Translations under genes and position numbers: made by a program
Shown here: positions 1 through 7,709 of the stretch, one piece after another
How the letters are laid out: each line of letters opens with the position of its first letter
How positions within the stretch are numbered: the first letter of the stretch is position 1
Assembly: GCA_031413815.1 (NCBI GenBank)
Contig: JANOFU010000023.1
Location: 19,872 to 83,871, forward strand
DNA from: JAGVSR01 sp031413815
GTDB taxonomy: Bacteria; Pseudomonadota; Alphaproteobacteria; Rhizobiales; Hyphomicrobiaceae
Length of the DNA: 64,000 nt
Direction: 5' to 3'
The notes under the pieces: model-generated
Seen by the model: the letters and a program-made list of their open reading frames with translations, nothing else
Databases searched by the model: none
Told to the model about the DNA's origin: nothing

Positions 1-1118
1 TGTGGATCTACGGACTTCTGATCGTGGCCACCTGCATCGCCGGTCTGCTGGCCGACAGGACGGGCCGGGAAACGGCGGCTCTTCTTCTGGCCTACGGCTT
101 GTTTGCCGATCTCGGGCTGGCAGCGGGCACAGCCGTTCTTAGCCGCGTGCAAATCGGAACCGATCTCGTTCCGAATATGACCTCATCGGTTTTCTCGCAG
201 CGGGGCTTTGCGTTTCACCCGTTGCTGCAATTGGCACCGAACGTTAGCTATGCGAACAGCGGATTTGAGCACACGCCGAAGGGCACGCGCGCTGTCGCCG
301 ATGCGCCGCGCGTTTCGGCTTCGCTCATCGATGTGGCCTTGATCGGCGGCTCATCGACCTACGACATTGATCTGAAGCAAGGCCAGACTTGGCCGGATCT
401 TCTGCAGCAGCGTCTGCCCGATTACCGCATCTGGAATTTCGGTGTTCCGTCGTACACGACGGCGGGCCATATCGTGCAGACCGCGTGGTATCTGCCCGAG
501 GTCAACACCAAGTGCGCCGTCTACTACATTGGCTGGAACGACGTTCGCAATACGCATGTCCCCAATCTCGACCCAGCCTACGCCGACTACCATTTGCTTG
601 ATCTCGCCAACCACGGCTTTGATCTCTCCGACCGCGGTGTCACAGCATCATTACGGCTGGGAACACTTCTGGTGCGCAAGGCGGGTCCCTATCCGTCGGC
701 ACCCAATCACTTTGCCAGCGTGTCGCCGGTTGATGGCGCCGACCCCGCGATTGAGAGCGTTTACCGCCGCAACATCGAAACACTGATCGGTATCAATCGC
801 GAGCGCGGCGTGAAGGTGGCGTTCATCGGCCAATTGCTGAACGACCGGCTGCTGGACGCGCAAGGTTCAGGGCAGCGTGCCTTTGGCGCTCCAGGCGTCG
901 AGGACCGCGATATCCCCGCTGCGATGGACCGCCTCAATAGTGTCCTAGCTGACACCGCGCGGTCTCACGGCGTGCCTGTGCTGCTGCCGTCGCAGGACTG
1001 GCTCAACAGCAGCGACTACACGGACTTCGGCCATTTTACCGCCAGCGGGGCGGACAAGTTCTCCGAGCGCGTTGGCCCCTTCATCAACAGCAGCTGTACG
1101 CCTGACCAGCCGGGCTGA
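1..1118 (+). CDS. SGNH/GDSL-type hydrolase-like protein, 5' end outside the window
   Basis: The reading frame is open from base 3, so the true start lies upstream of the window; an in-frame GTG at 24 is only an internal codon. The visible N-terminus is hydrophobic, consistent with a membrane anchor. SGNH-like blocks appear in order: GGSS (block I, with serine in place of the usual GDS), the glycine of WNFGVPS (block II), GWND (block III, GxND) and DFGH near the C-terminus (block V, DxxH). The family hydrolyses esters, often acyl or acetyl groups on polysaccharides. The substrate cannot be told here. It is convergent with infC across a shared hairpin. Confidence 0.7.
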   Translation, partial: WIYGLLIVATCIAGLLADRTGRETAALLLAYGLFADLGLAAGTAVLSRVQIGTDLVPNMTSSVFSQRGFAFHPLLQLAPNVSYANSGFEHTPKGTRAVADAPRVSASLIDVALIGGSSTYDIDLKQGQTWPDLLQQRLPDYRIWNFGVPSYTTAGHIVQTAWYLPEVNTKCAVYYIGWNDVRNTHVPNLDPAYADYHLLDLANHGFDLSDRGVTASLRLGTLLVRKAGPYPSAPNHFASVSPVDGADPAIESVYRRNIETLIGINRERGVKVAFIGQLLNDRLLDAQGSGQRAFGAPGVEDRDIPAAMDRLNSVLADTARSHGVPVLLPSQDWLNSSDYTDFGHFTASGADKFSERVGPFINSSCTPDQPG

Positions 1119-1142
1119 CGGAACGCCCACATTCTGAAACGC

Positions 1143-1171
1143 AAAACGCCGGCAGACATGCCGGCGTTCTG
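1143..1171. terminator. Bidirectional hairpin between the SGNH hydrolase gene and infC
   Basis: A perfect 10-bp stem (1145-1154 with 1159-1168, arm AACGCCGGCA) closes a 4-base loop. It lies 26 bases after the hydrolase stop and 27 bases after the infC stop on the other strand. The arm ends give short A/T tracts on both strands, so it can serve both convergent genes. Confidence 0.75.
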
Positions 1172-1195
1172 GTAGTCCCAAACGTGTGAGCTGGG

Positions 1196-1735
1196 TTACT
1201 TCGGCGCCAGCACCATAACCATCTGACGGCCTTCGAAGCGCGGCTCTGCTTCAACCTTGGCGATCTTTTCAGTATCGGCCTTGACCCGTTTCAGGACGTC
1301 CATGCCGAGATGCTGATGCGCCATTTCACGGCCGCGGAAGCGCAGCGTGATCTTGACCTTGTCGCCCTCTTCGAAGAACCGGTGGATCGCGCGCATCTTG
1401 ACGTCGTAATCGTTGTCGTCGATGCCGGGGCGCATTTTGATTTCTTTGAGTTCGACGATCTTCTGGTGCTTGCGCGCTTCGGCGGCCTTCTCCTGCTCCT
1501 GGTACTTGTATTTGCCGAAGTCCAGGATTTTGCAGACGGGCGGCTCAGCATCGGGGGACACTTCGACCAAGTCGAGGCCCGCCTCAGTGGCGCGCGCGAG
1601 AGCATCGATTTTGCTGACGACACCTACATTCTGTCCCGTCTCGTCAATGAGACGAACGTCTTTGGACCGGATCGCGTCGTTGATCCTGGGGCCGGATGGC
1701 TCGCGCTCGGGCGCGGCTCGCGACGGTTTGCGGAT
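1196..1735 (-). CDS. infC: Translation initiation factor IF-3
   Basis: IF-3 binds the 30S subunit, prevents premature 50S joining and checks the start codon and initiator tRNA. The N-domain carries GPRIND and VRLIDETG-type signatures, followed by the linker and the C-domain ending MVMVLAPK. Starting at the ATC codon at 1735 gives 179 aa, the usual family length. An AGGAG sits 8 bases upstream (1744-1748). A longer frame with an ATG at 1855 would add about 40 residues that do not look like IF-3. rpmI and rplT, often downstream of infC, are absent because the gene ends at a terminator. The start codon call is inference; the gene identity is firm. Confidence 0.95.
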   Translation of the reverse strand: MRKPSRAAPEREPSGPRINDAIRSKDVRLIDETGQNVGVVSKIDALARATEAGLDLVEVSPDAEPPVCKILDFGKYKYQEQEKAAEARKHQKIVELKEIKMRPGIDDNDYDVKMRAIHRFFEEGDKVKITLRFRGREMAHQHLGMDVLKRVKADTEKIAKVEAEPRFEGRQMVMVLAPK

Positions 1736-1748
1736 GGTCAAGTCTCCT
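1733..1748 (-). promoter_or_regulatory. infC: infC ribosome-binding site and non-AUG (ATC) start
   Basis: On the minus strand AGAGGAG precedes ACTTGACC and then ATC. Non-AUG starts (AUU, AUC, AUA) are a known feature of infC that lets IF-3 repress its own translation by rejecting the poor codon. A TTG also lies here, but only 2 bases from the AGGAG, too close to be used well. Confidence 0.7.
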
Positions 1749-1877
1749 CTTGCTGCTTCGGATAACGCGGTGTTTGGGGCGTAAGCCAGGACGAGCCGAG
1801 GCCCATCTCCTAACTTGCCGTGACAATTCAGAAGAAAGTCTTTCAAGTCAAGCACCGGGGCCGGGCTTTAGCCTCAG

Positions 1878-3110
1878 TTAACCCTCAGGCTGTGGATCAC
1901 AGGCCACGAAACGGGGCTGTAGGCCCGTTCCTAGCAGTGTGTCGTAGACGGCCAGTGTTTTGGTCCGCATCGCGTGGAGCGTAAAATTGGCGAGCACATG
2001 CTGCCGCGCCCGGTCGCCCATCGCAGCATGGTCTTGCGGCGAGAGGGCCAGCGCCTCGGCGAGGGCTGCTGCAAGTGCCGCGGGATCCGATGGTGGAATG
2101 AGCCAGCCCGTGGCGCGTTGCGAAGGGATGTCCGGTGGCGCCAACACGGTCTCGGGCGGCGCGCCGATCCGGGTGGCGATGATGGGGCGAGCCATCACCT
2201 GCGCTTCCGTTGCGGCGCGACCGAAGGCTTCGGGTTCGGTTGAGGCGACGACCGTGACGTGAGCAATCTTGAGCGCTGCGGCCATATCGTCAACGTGGCC
2301 AACGAGGCGGACGCGGCCTGTGAGGCCTGCTGCAGAGATTTGAGTTTCGAGTGTGCGCTTAAAGTCGTCGCGGCCTTGCGCATCACCGGCGAGGATGACG
2401 ACAGCGTCGCCGAGCAAGCCTTGTTGTTTGAGGAGGCGGGCTGCGTCGATGATGACGCCTTGCCCCTTCCACGATGTCAGCCGGGCGGCGTTGAGAATGA
2501 TGCGTGCGGTCGGTTCAACGCCCCACGCCTTGCGCAGTTTTGTAACGCGGTCCTCACCGATGGCGGCTGGATCGAACGCCGCGCCATCAACGCCGCGATG
2601 GATGATGCGCAGGCGTTCGGGCGGCGTGTTGTAGCGCGCGCGAATGAGCTCCGCTGTATAGCCGGAGTTGGCAATCACGAGATCGCCCTTGGCCATGATC
2701 TCGTTGTAGGCTTTCTTGATCTTGTTTTTTTCGCCGTACGCGCCGTGATAGGTGGTCACGAATGGGCGCTTCGTGCGCTGCGCGGCCCAAAACGCACTCC
2801 AGGCTGGAGCGCGGCTGCGGGCGTGAACGAGATCGACGCCGTCTTTGCGGATGATCGAGGCGATGCGCAGTGCGTTGGCGACCAGCGTTGCCGGGTTTTT
2901 GCTGGCGGCTGGAAACGGTACGAACTCCGCCCCGCAGGCGGCGAGGCGCGGCGCCAAGCGCCCGCCGTCGGAGAGCACAATGGCGCGGCCGCCGCCCTTG
3001 ACGATGGCATCCGCGATTTCGATGGTGGACAGCTCCGCGCCGCCCGTATCAAGTTCGGGAATGATCTGCAGGATCGTGGGGCGGTCGCGCGGCACGGTCG
3101 AAGGGTCCAC
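1878..3110 (-). CDS. Glycosyltransferase family 4 (GT-B fold)
   Basis: The 410-residue protein has the GT4 layout. An N-terminal domain begins with an IPELDTGGAE signature, the glycine-rich acceptor-side loop of this family. The C-terminal nucleotide-sugar domain has an EPEAFGRAATEAQ motif (the EX7E-type donor site). It probably transfers a sugar from a nucleotide donor to a cell-surface glycan or lipid; donor and acceptor are unknown. It lies upstream of infC on the same strand with a 142-base gap, and is divergent from an alpha/beta hydrolase whose start is only 37 bases away, so the two promoters must overlap. Confidence 0.85.
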   Translation of the reverse strand: MDPSTVPRDRPTILQIIPELDTGGAELSTIEIADAIVKGGGRAIVLSDGGRLAPRLAACGAEFVPFPAASKNPATLVANALRIASIIRKDGVDLVHARSRAPAWSAFWAAQRTKRPFVTTYHGAYGEKNKIKKAYNEIMAKGDLVIANSGYTAELIRARYNTPPERLRIIHRGVDGAAFDPAAIGEDRVTKLRKAWGVEPTARIILNAARLTSWKGQGVIIDAARLLKQQGLLGDAVVILAGDAQGRDDFKRTLETQISAAGLTGRVRLVGHVDDMAAALKIAHVTVVASTEPEAFGRAATEAQVMARPIIATRIGAPPETVLAPPDIPSQRATGWLIPPSDPAALAAALAEALALSPQDHAAMGDRARQHVLANFTLHAMRTKTLAVYDTLLGTGLQPRFVACDPQPEG

Positions 3111-3147
3111 ATGTCAAGTCAGTGTCAGAAAGTCAGGGTGTCTTAGG

Positions 3148-3975
3148 ATGGACGGCACTGAACCGCAATTCCTCGACGTTGGCGAGGGCGCATCACGCCG
3201 CCGCATCGCATTTCGTGTTGATCCGCCCGGCGCGCCCGGGACACCGTCGCTGTTTTGGCTGGCCGGTTACAAATCCGACATGGCGAGCACCAAAGCGATA
3301 GCACTTGCGGAGTATGCGCACGCCAAGGGGCTGGGCTGTGTTCGCAGCGATTATTCGGGGCATGGGCTGTCGAGCGGGCGCTTCGAGGATGGAACGATCG
3401 GTCAATGGCTGGACGATGCCGAGGCGGTGTTCCGGCGTGTGTCGCGCGGACCTCAGGTGATCATCGGCTCGAGTATGGGCGGGCACATTGCGCTGGTGCT
3501 GCTGCGCCGGTTGATGGCGACCGCGCCAGACGAGGCCGCACGGATCAAGGCGCTGGTGCTGATCGCGCCGGCCTGGGACATGACCGAAGAGTTGATGTGG
3601 AAGAAGTTTGATGCCGCCGCGCGGGAAGAACTGGCCGCGACGAACGTTTATCAGCAGCCGTCGGACTACGGCGAGCCCTATGCCATCACGCGCGCGCTGA
3701 TCGAGGATGGCCGCAAGCACCTGCTGGCCCGCCAGCCATTCGATCCAGGGAGGCCGGTTCTCATTCTGCAGGGTTTGCTAGATACGTCGGTTCCGGCGGC
3801 ACACACGCGCGAGCTGCTCGGTTTTTTAACAGGCGGCTGGACGCGCATTGTCGAGGTGCCCGATGGCGAGCATCGGCTCTCGCGTCCGCAGGATTTGGAG
3901 GCGTTGTTTGGGTTGATAGAGGAGGGTGTGGGGGGTGATGGTGTGTGGGCAAGACTTTCTGTTAGTGACCCATAG
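3148..3975 (+). CDS. Alpha/beta hydrolase
   Basis: The 275-residue protein has the nucleophile elbow GSSMGG, an acid residue in the LLDTSVP segment and a histidine in DGEHRLSRP near the C-terminus, in the order expected for the Ser-Asp-His triad. The LAGYKSDM opening resembles the ABHD10/thioesterase-like branch of the superfamily. The ATG at 3148 was chosen because homology-like sequence begins there; the frame upstream is antisense to the glycosyltransferase. The substrate is unknown. An alpha/beta hydrolase near infC is, from memory, a recurring neighbourhood in Hyphomicrobiales. Confidence 0.85.
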   Translation: MDGTEPQFLDVGEGASRRRIAFRVDPPGAPGTPSLFWLAGYKSDMASTKAIALAEYAHAKGLGCVRSDYSGHGLSSGRFEDGTIGQWLDDAEAVFRRVSRGPQVIIGSSMGGHIALVLLRRLMATAPDEAARIKALVLIAPAWDMTEELMWKKFDAAAREELAATNVYQQPSDYGEPYAITRALIEDGRKHLLARQPFDPGRPVLILQGLLDTSVPAAHTRELLGFLTGGWTRIVEVPDGEHRLSRPQDLEALFGLIEEGVGGDGVWARLSVSDP

Positions 3976-4137
3976 CACCACAGGTGGCAGGTAGAGCTAG
4001 TCCGCCTATGGCACGTGCCGCTAAGCTGATTTCGTTTAAATTTCACATTGATCTAATACCACAATCCGTATGGGTGTTGAACTGATACGGTCTACGCATA
4101 ACCATTTCTTGATGACATGTTTTCTGGGGGAGACCAG

Positions 4138-6774
4138 TTGCTGATTCGCGCGTTATATCTACTTTGCGTCGCCGTTTCATCGTGGGCGGTTGCAGCACCG
4201 GCCTGGGCACAGAAGCGTCATGCTTTTGTCGTTGGTGTCCAAGACTATCAGCATCCGATGGTGCGTAAGCTCCGAACCGCCAAGGCCGATGCCGAGGAAA
4301 TGGGTAGCCGCCTCGCATCGTTCGGCTATGCCGTCGAGCGCGCGATCGACGTGACCAGCGCCGAGATGAAGGCGCGCTGGCTCAGTTGGCTGTCGACCGT
4401 GAACGAAGGCGATGTGGTTGTCGTATTCTTCGCCACTCACGGCATGGAGGTCGCCAGTCGCAATTACCTCCTCCTGCGCGATGCTGCCCCTGTCGCCGCT
4501 GGGCAGTTGCCGACTTCGCATGGCGCTGTCGGCGCTTTTGAGCTGTTGCAAGATCTAACAAAGCGTAAGCCTGCCGCGACTGTACTCATCCTGGACGCCT
4601 GCCGCGACGATCCGTGGAATCTTGGCAAGTTGCTTCCCGGCGGTCTTGCGCTCATGGTGCCGCCGCCGGGCTCATTCGTTCTGTTTTCCGCAGGGGCCTT
4701 CGAACGGGCGCTCGATTACGTCGTCGACCCGAAAATCGAGAAGAACAGCCCGTTCACCACGGAGTTGCTCGTACAGATGTCGCGGCGTGACTTTGCCGTG
4801 TCGGCATTGGCCGAGAAGGTGCGCGCCCACGTCTGGAAAGTGGCTGCCAAGGCGAAGCACAATCAATCTCCAGCTTACAACGATCAGCTCAAAACTCGCT
4901 TGTGCATCGCCGGAGATTGCGCGGAGTCGAAAGTCGCAGTGACGGCGGCCGAAGCGGCGGACGATTGCACTTCCCTGGCAGCCTATGCCCGCGTGCGGGA
5001 CGGGCGCGCCGAAGGTGTCGACTGGTACGCACTCGACGCACTGATTGCTGTTCCCGCCTGTAAGCTCGCCGTCGAACTCAATCCCGAAGAGAATCGGCTA
5101 CAGCTCCTGCTGGCTAGGGCCTACACGAAGATGGCCCGTTTCGATCTATCGACACCGATTTTCAAGCACATGGCGCTTGCGGGCAATGCAGATGCAATGT
5201 CCGAGTACGGCTATGCGCTGGTGAAAGGCCAAGGCGATGAAATAGACCGGGCCGAGGGTCTGAAGTGGATTCGCGCATCGAGTGCAGCAGGTAGCGCAGC
5301 TGGGCATCACCATCTTGGCGAGGCCCACCTGTTCGGTTTCGGTACGCCGCCGGACTTGCCACAGTCCGTCACATGGTACGAGCGAGGCAAATCGAGTGGC
5401 GCTTTGCGCTCCTGGTTGCGGCTCGGCAATGCGTACGTGGAAGGCAAGGGGGTTCGTGTCGATACTGTGCGCGGGCTCGCCTACTACGAGGAAGCAGCGG
5501 CACTGGGCAGTGTCGAGGCCAATGGCAACGTCGGCTGGCTCTACATGAACGGCTACAGCGTGCCGAAAGACGTACCCAAGGCAATGACGTATTTGGAGAA
5601 GGCCGCAGATCTTGGCTCGACGGCGGCGATGACCAACATCGGTTTGCTCCACGAGCGGGGCGATCTTGGTCCAACGAATCTTGAGGCGGCGCGCAAGTGG
5701 TACGAGAAAGCCTATCAGTTCCAGCACGAGCCAGACAGCAAGAATGCCGCTCGCGGCCTCGGATGGCTAGCCGAGCAGCGCAAGGACTACGCTGCTGCGC
5801 AACACTATTACAAGGAGGCGATCCGTCGTGGTGAGGATGCCGACGCTTACACGCTTCTGGGGCACTTACTCTGGCATGGCCGTGGAAGCCCGAAATCGGC
5901 AGCGGCGTACCGGCAAGCCTGCGACCATTACAAGCGTGCCGCCGACCTTGGAAATGCGCGAGGAATGGTTGCCTATGGATGGTGTTTTGAGGTGGGAAAC
6001 GGTGTTGACGCCAAGGATCTGCCCGGAGCAGCACGTCTCTACGAGCAGGCGGCCGATCTTGGCAACGATCAGGCCATGAACAATCTCGCCAATTTGCTTC
6101 TTGAAGGGCGCGGCGCTCCTCGAAACGAGTCGCGTGCAATCGAACTGTACGTTAGGGCACGCAACGAGGGGAACGGGGCCGCTTCTTTCAATCTGTCAAG
6201 ATTGCATTTCTACGGAATCGGTGTGCAGCAAGATCCTTTGGCTGGCCTGCGCTTTTTGGAGGAGGCAGGAGAGCGGGAAAACGAGCAAGCTCAAGAATCC
6301 TTATGCATGAAGGCCCTGTTGCACGCCGAGACTGAAGGCGGCGGAAATTTTTCGTGGTGTGAAAGGGTCTCGCGTGAAAACGGTGCCGGTGGCCTTGCCG
6401 ACGTTGTGGTCGGTGTACGGCACTTAAAGGGCTTGGGTGTACCCAGGAGCGCTCTTACAGCGGAGTCTTTCTTACGCAAGGCCGAGGCAAACGGACAGGC
6501 CGGAGCAAAGTGTTTCCTGGCTGCGATGCTCGACAATCGCTCGGCCACCGGTCGCGATGCGCTGGAAGCAGCCAAGCTGTTTCTCGCATGCTGGACAGGG
6601 AGCGAGAATATCATCGTTGAGCCAAATGCCAACGCATGGTCGGTAGCTTTTCGCACCAAGCTACAGGAATTATTGAAGCTTGAAGGCTACTATGATGGGC
6701 CGATCGACGGCGTGCTCGACGCGCGTACCTATCGCGCGCTTGAGGCCGCCCGCGAGCAACGGAGCTCCCGGTAA
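4138..6774 (+). CDS. Secreted caspase-family (C14) protein with Sel1 repeats and a peptidoglycan-binding-like tail
   Basis: From the TTG at 4138, which has GGGGGAG 5 bases upstream, the product is 878 aa. An ATG at 4117 is in frame but lacks a ribosome site. A signal peptide ends near AWA/Q at residue 24. The caspase-like p20 domain follows, with the dyad His101 (ATHG) and Cys155 (LDACRDD). Residues from about 290 to 790 are a long array of Sel1-like repeats (AxxLGxxY-type units), a protein-protein interaction solenoid. The last 40 residues (LEGYYDGPIDGVLDARTYRAL) match a PG_binding_1-type module. It probably acts in the periplasm. Proteolytic activity and target are unknown. Confidence 0.85.
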   Translation: MLIRALYLLCVAVSSWAVAAPAWAQKRHAFVVGVQDYQHPMVRKLRTAKADAEEMGSRLASFGYAVERAIDVTSAEMKARWLSWLSTVNEGDVVVVFFATHGMEVASRNYLLLRDAAPVAAGQLPTSHGAVGAFELLQDLTKRKPAATVLILDACRDDPWNLGKLLPGGLALMVPPPGSFVLFSAGAFERALDYVVDPKIEKNSPFTTELLVQMSRRDFAVSALAEKVRAHVWKVAAKAKHNQSPAYNDQLKTRLCIAGDCAESKVAVTAAEAADDCTSLAAYARVRDGRAEGVDWYALDALIAVPACKLAVELNPEENRLQLLLARAYTKMARFDLSTPIFKHMALAGNADAMSEYGYALVKGQGDEIDRAEGLKWIRASSAAGSAAGHHHLGEAHLFGFGTPPDLPQSVTWYERGKSSGALRSWLRLGNAYVEGKGVRVDTVRGLAYYEEAAALGSVEANGNVGWLYMNGYSVPKDVPKAMTYLEKAADLGSTAAMTNIGLLHERGDLGPTNLEAARKWYEKAYQFQHEPDSKNAARGLGWLAEQRKDYAAAQHYYKEAIRRGEDADAYTLLGHLLWHGRGSPKSAAAYRQACDHYKRAADLGNARGMVAYGWCFEVGNGVDAKDLPGAARLYEQAADLGNDQAMNNLANLLLEGRGAPRNESRAIELYVRARNEGNGAASFNLSRLHFYGIGVQQDPLAGLRFLEEAGERENEQAQESLCMKALLHAETEGGGNFSWCERVSRENGAGGLADVVVGVRHLKGLGVPRSALTAESFLRKAEANGQAGAKCFLAAMLDNRSATGRDALEAAKLFLACWTGSENIIVEPNANAWSVAFRTKLQELLKLEGYYDGPIDGVLDARTYRALEAAREQRSSR

Positions 6775-7193
6775 GCGCGGCGCCGAACCGGTTTTGCTGT
6801 CTACTCAATATTATCAGCATAGACGGCCCGCTCCTTGCGGCACGAAGAGCCAACTTGATAGGCGTGTGCGCCATCTTCTCGATAATCCGCTATGCGTTTA
6901 GTCAGCCGCCGCAATTGAGGTGAGGCGAAGTACGACGTGCATTGCACGGACGTCAACACACCATCCAGATTTTCTGAAATCTCACCCGTCCACACGCGCA
7001 GAACCGGAGGTTGGGCTGAGCGAGGCGTGAGCCGTGCAAAGCCCAACACGCTGCGACGAAAAAAGTGTTGGGCCTCCCCCCGGATCAAGTCCGCGGTCAG
7101 CCAAATCTAAGGCACTAACCAAAATGGTTACGGCCGCCTTTCCAGACAGCCGTAACAGGCCCACTGAGACCATCGAAAACGGATGGCTGGTGG
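6775..7193. other. Intergenic region with degenerate palindromic repeats
   Basis: No convincing gene is seen. The segment 7011-7073 holds three arms of one palindrome: TTGGGCT (7011-7017), GCCCAACAC (7041-7049) and GTGTTGGGC (7065-7073). The middle arm can pair with either flank. Next comes CCCGGATCAAGTCCG near 7079-7093, which resembles a dispersed alphaproteobacterial intergenic repeat. This looks like repeat debris rather than a regulator of one gene. Confidence 0.5.
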
Positions 7194-7451
7194 CTAATCT
7201 GCTGTGATGCTGATGACCTTGAAGGCTTTGTCGAGCTTCAGGTCATACCTGTTGCCGTCCTTGCACTTGGCGTCGTCCAACTCAAAGACTCCTGTGCCTT
7301 CGGTTTCCTTTTCAGCAACGCCACCCTCGCAACCCCAGGCCGTTGCCGTTGCAGTGATCTTTGTTGCCTCATCAGCAGACGGCTTGTCGTCGGCCAGGGC
7401 GACTGAGCCGGATACCGCAAGGGCGATAGCGGCGATGTAGAACTTATTCAT
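7194..7451 (-). CDS. Small secreted protein, PepSY-like
   Basis: The 85-residue protein starts with a clear signal peptide (MNKFYIAAIALAVSGSVALA, cleavage after ALA). The mature part has the pattern seen in short PepSY-type proteins of alphaproteobacteria: a helix with KITATATAWGC, a strand around VFELDDAKCKDG and the final YDLKLDKAFKVISI strand. Two cysteines could form a disulfide in the periplasm. The family is thought to bind or inhibit partners; no role can be assigned. It stands alone, 258 bases from typA. Confidence 0.65.
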   Translation of the reverse strand: MNKFYIAAIALAVSGSVALADDKPSADEATKITATATAWGCEGGVAEKETEGTGVFELDDAKCKDGNRYDLKLDKAFKVISITAD

Positions 7452-7709
7452 TTGTGAAACTCCAGATTTAACGGTGACCGGGCTGCGACGCTCCGCCCGC
7501 CAGAACCGGTATATGGATATGGCGATAGGAAAACGCGATGGGAAAAATTCCCGGGCGCTGTCACGCCGCGGTCAATTCACCGTTTAAAAATGCTGAAGGG
7601 CGTGAGGGGGCTTGGATCTTGGTGCCGTTCGAACCCGTCACAGTTCCGGCTTTCCTAAACCCCAGACCCAAAACCTAAAACGCCTTCTACAATGACGGCA
7701 TAGAGACGA

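Noticed and set aside
2259..3146. Long plus-strand open frame across the glycosyltransferase gene
   Set aside because: It lies antisense to a clear GT4 gene and its composition and motifs look like shadow coding of GC-rich DNA.
5369..6139. 256-residue minus-strand frame under the Sel1 repeats
   Set aside because: No start signals or family features; it mirrors repeat coding on the plus strand.
7635..7660. tRNA-like GTTCGAA T-loop sequence
   Set aside because: No matching acceptor, D-arm or anticodon arm could be placed around it.
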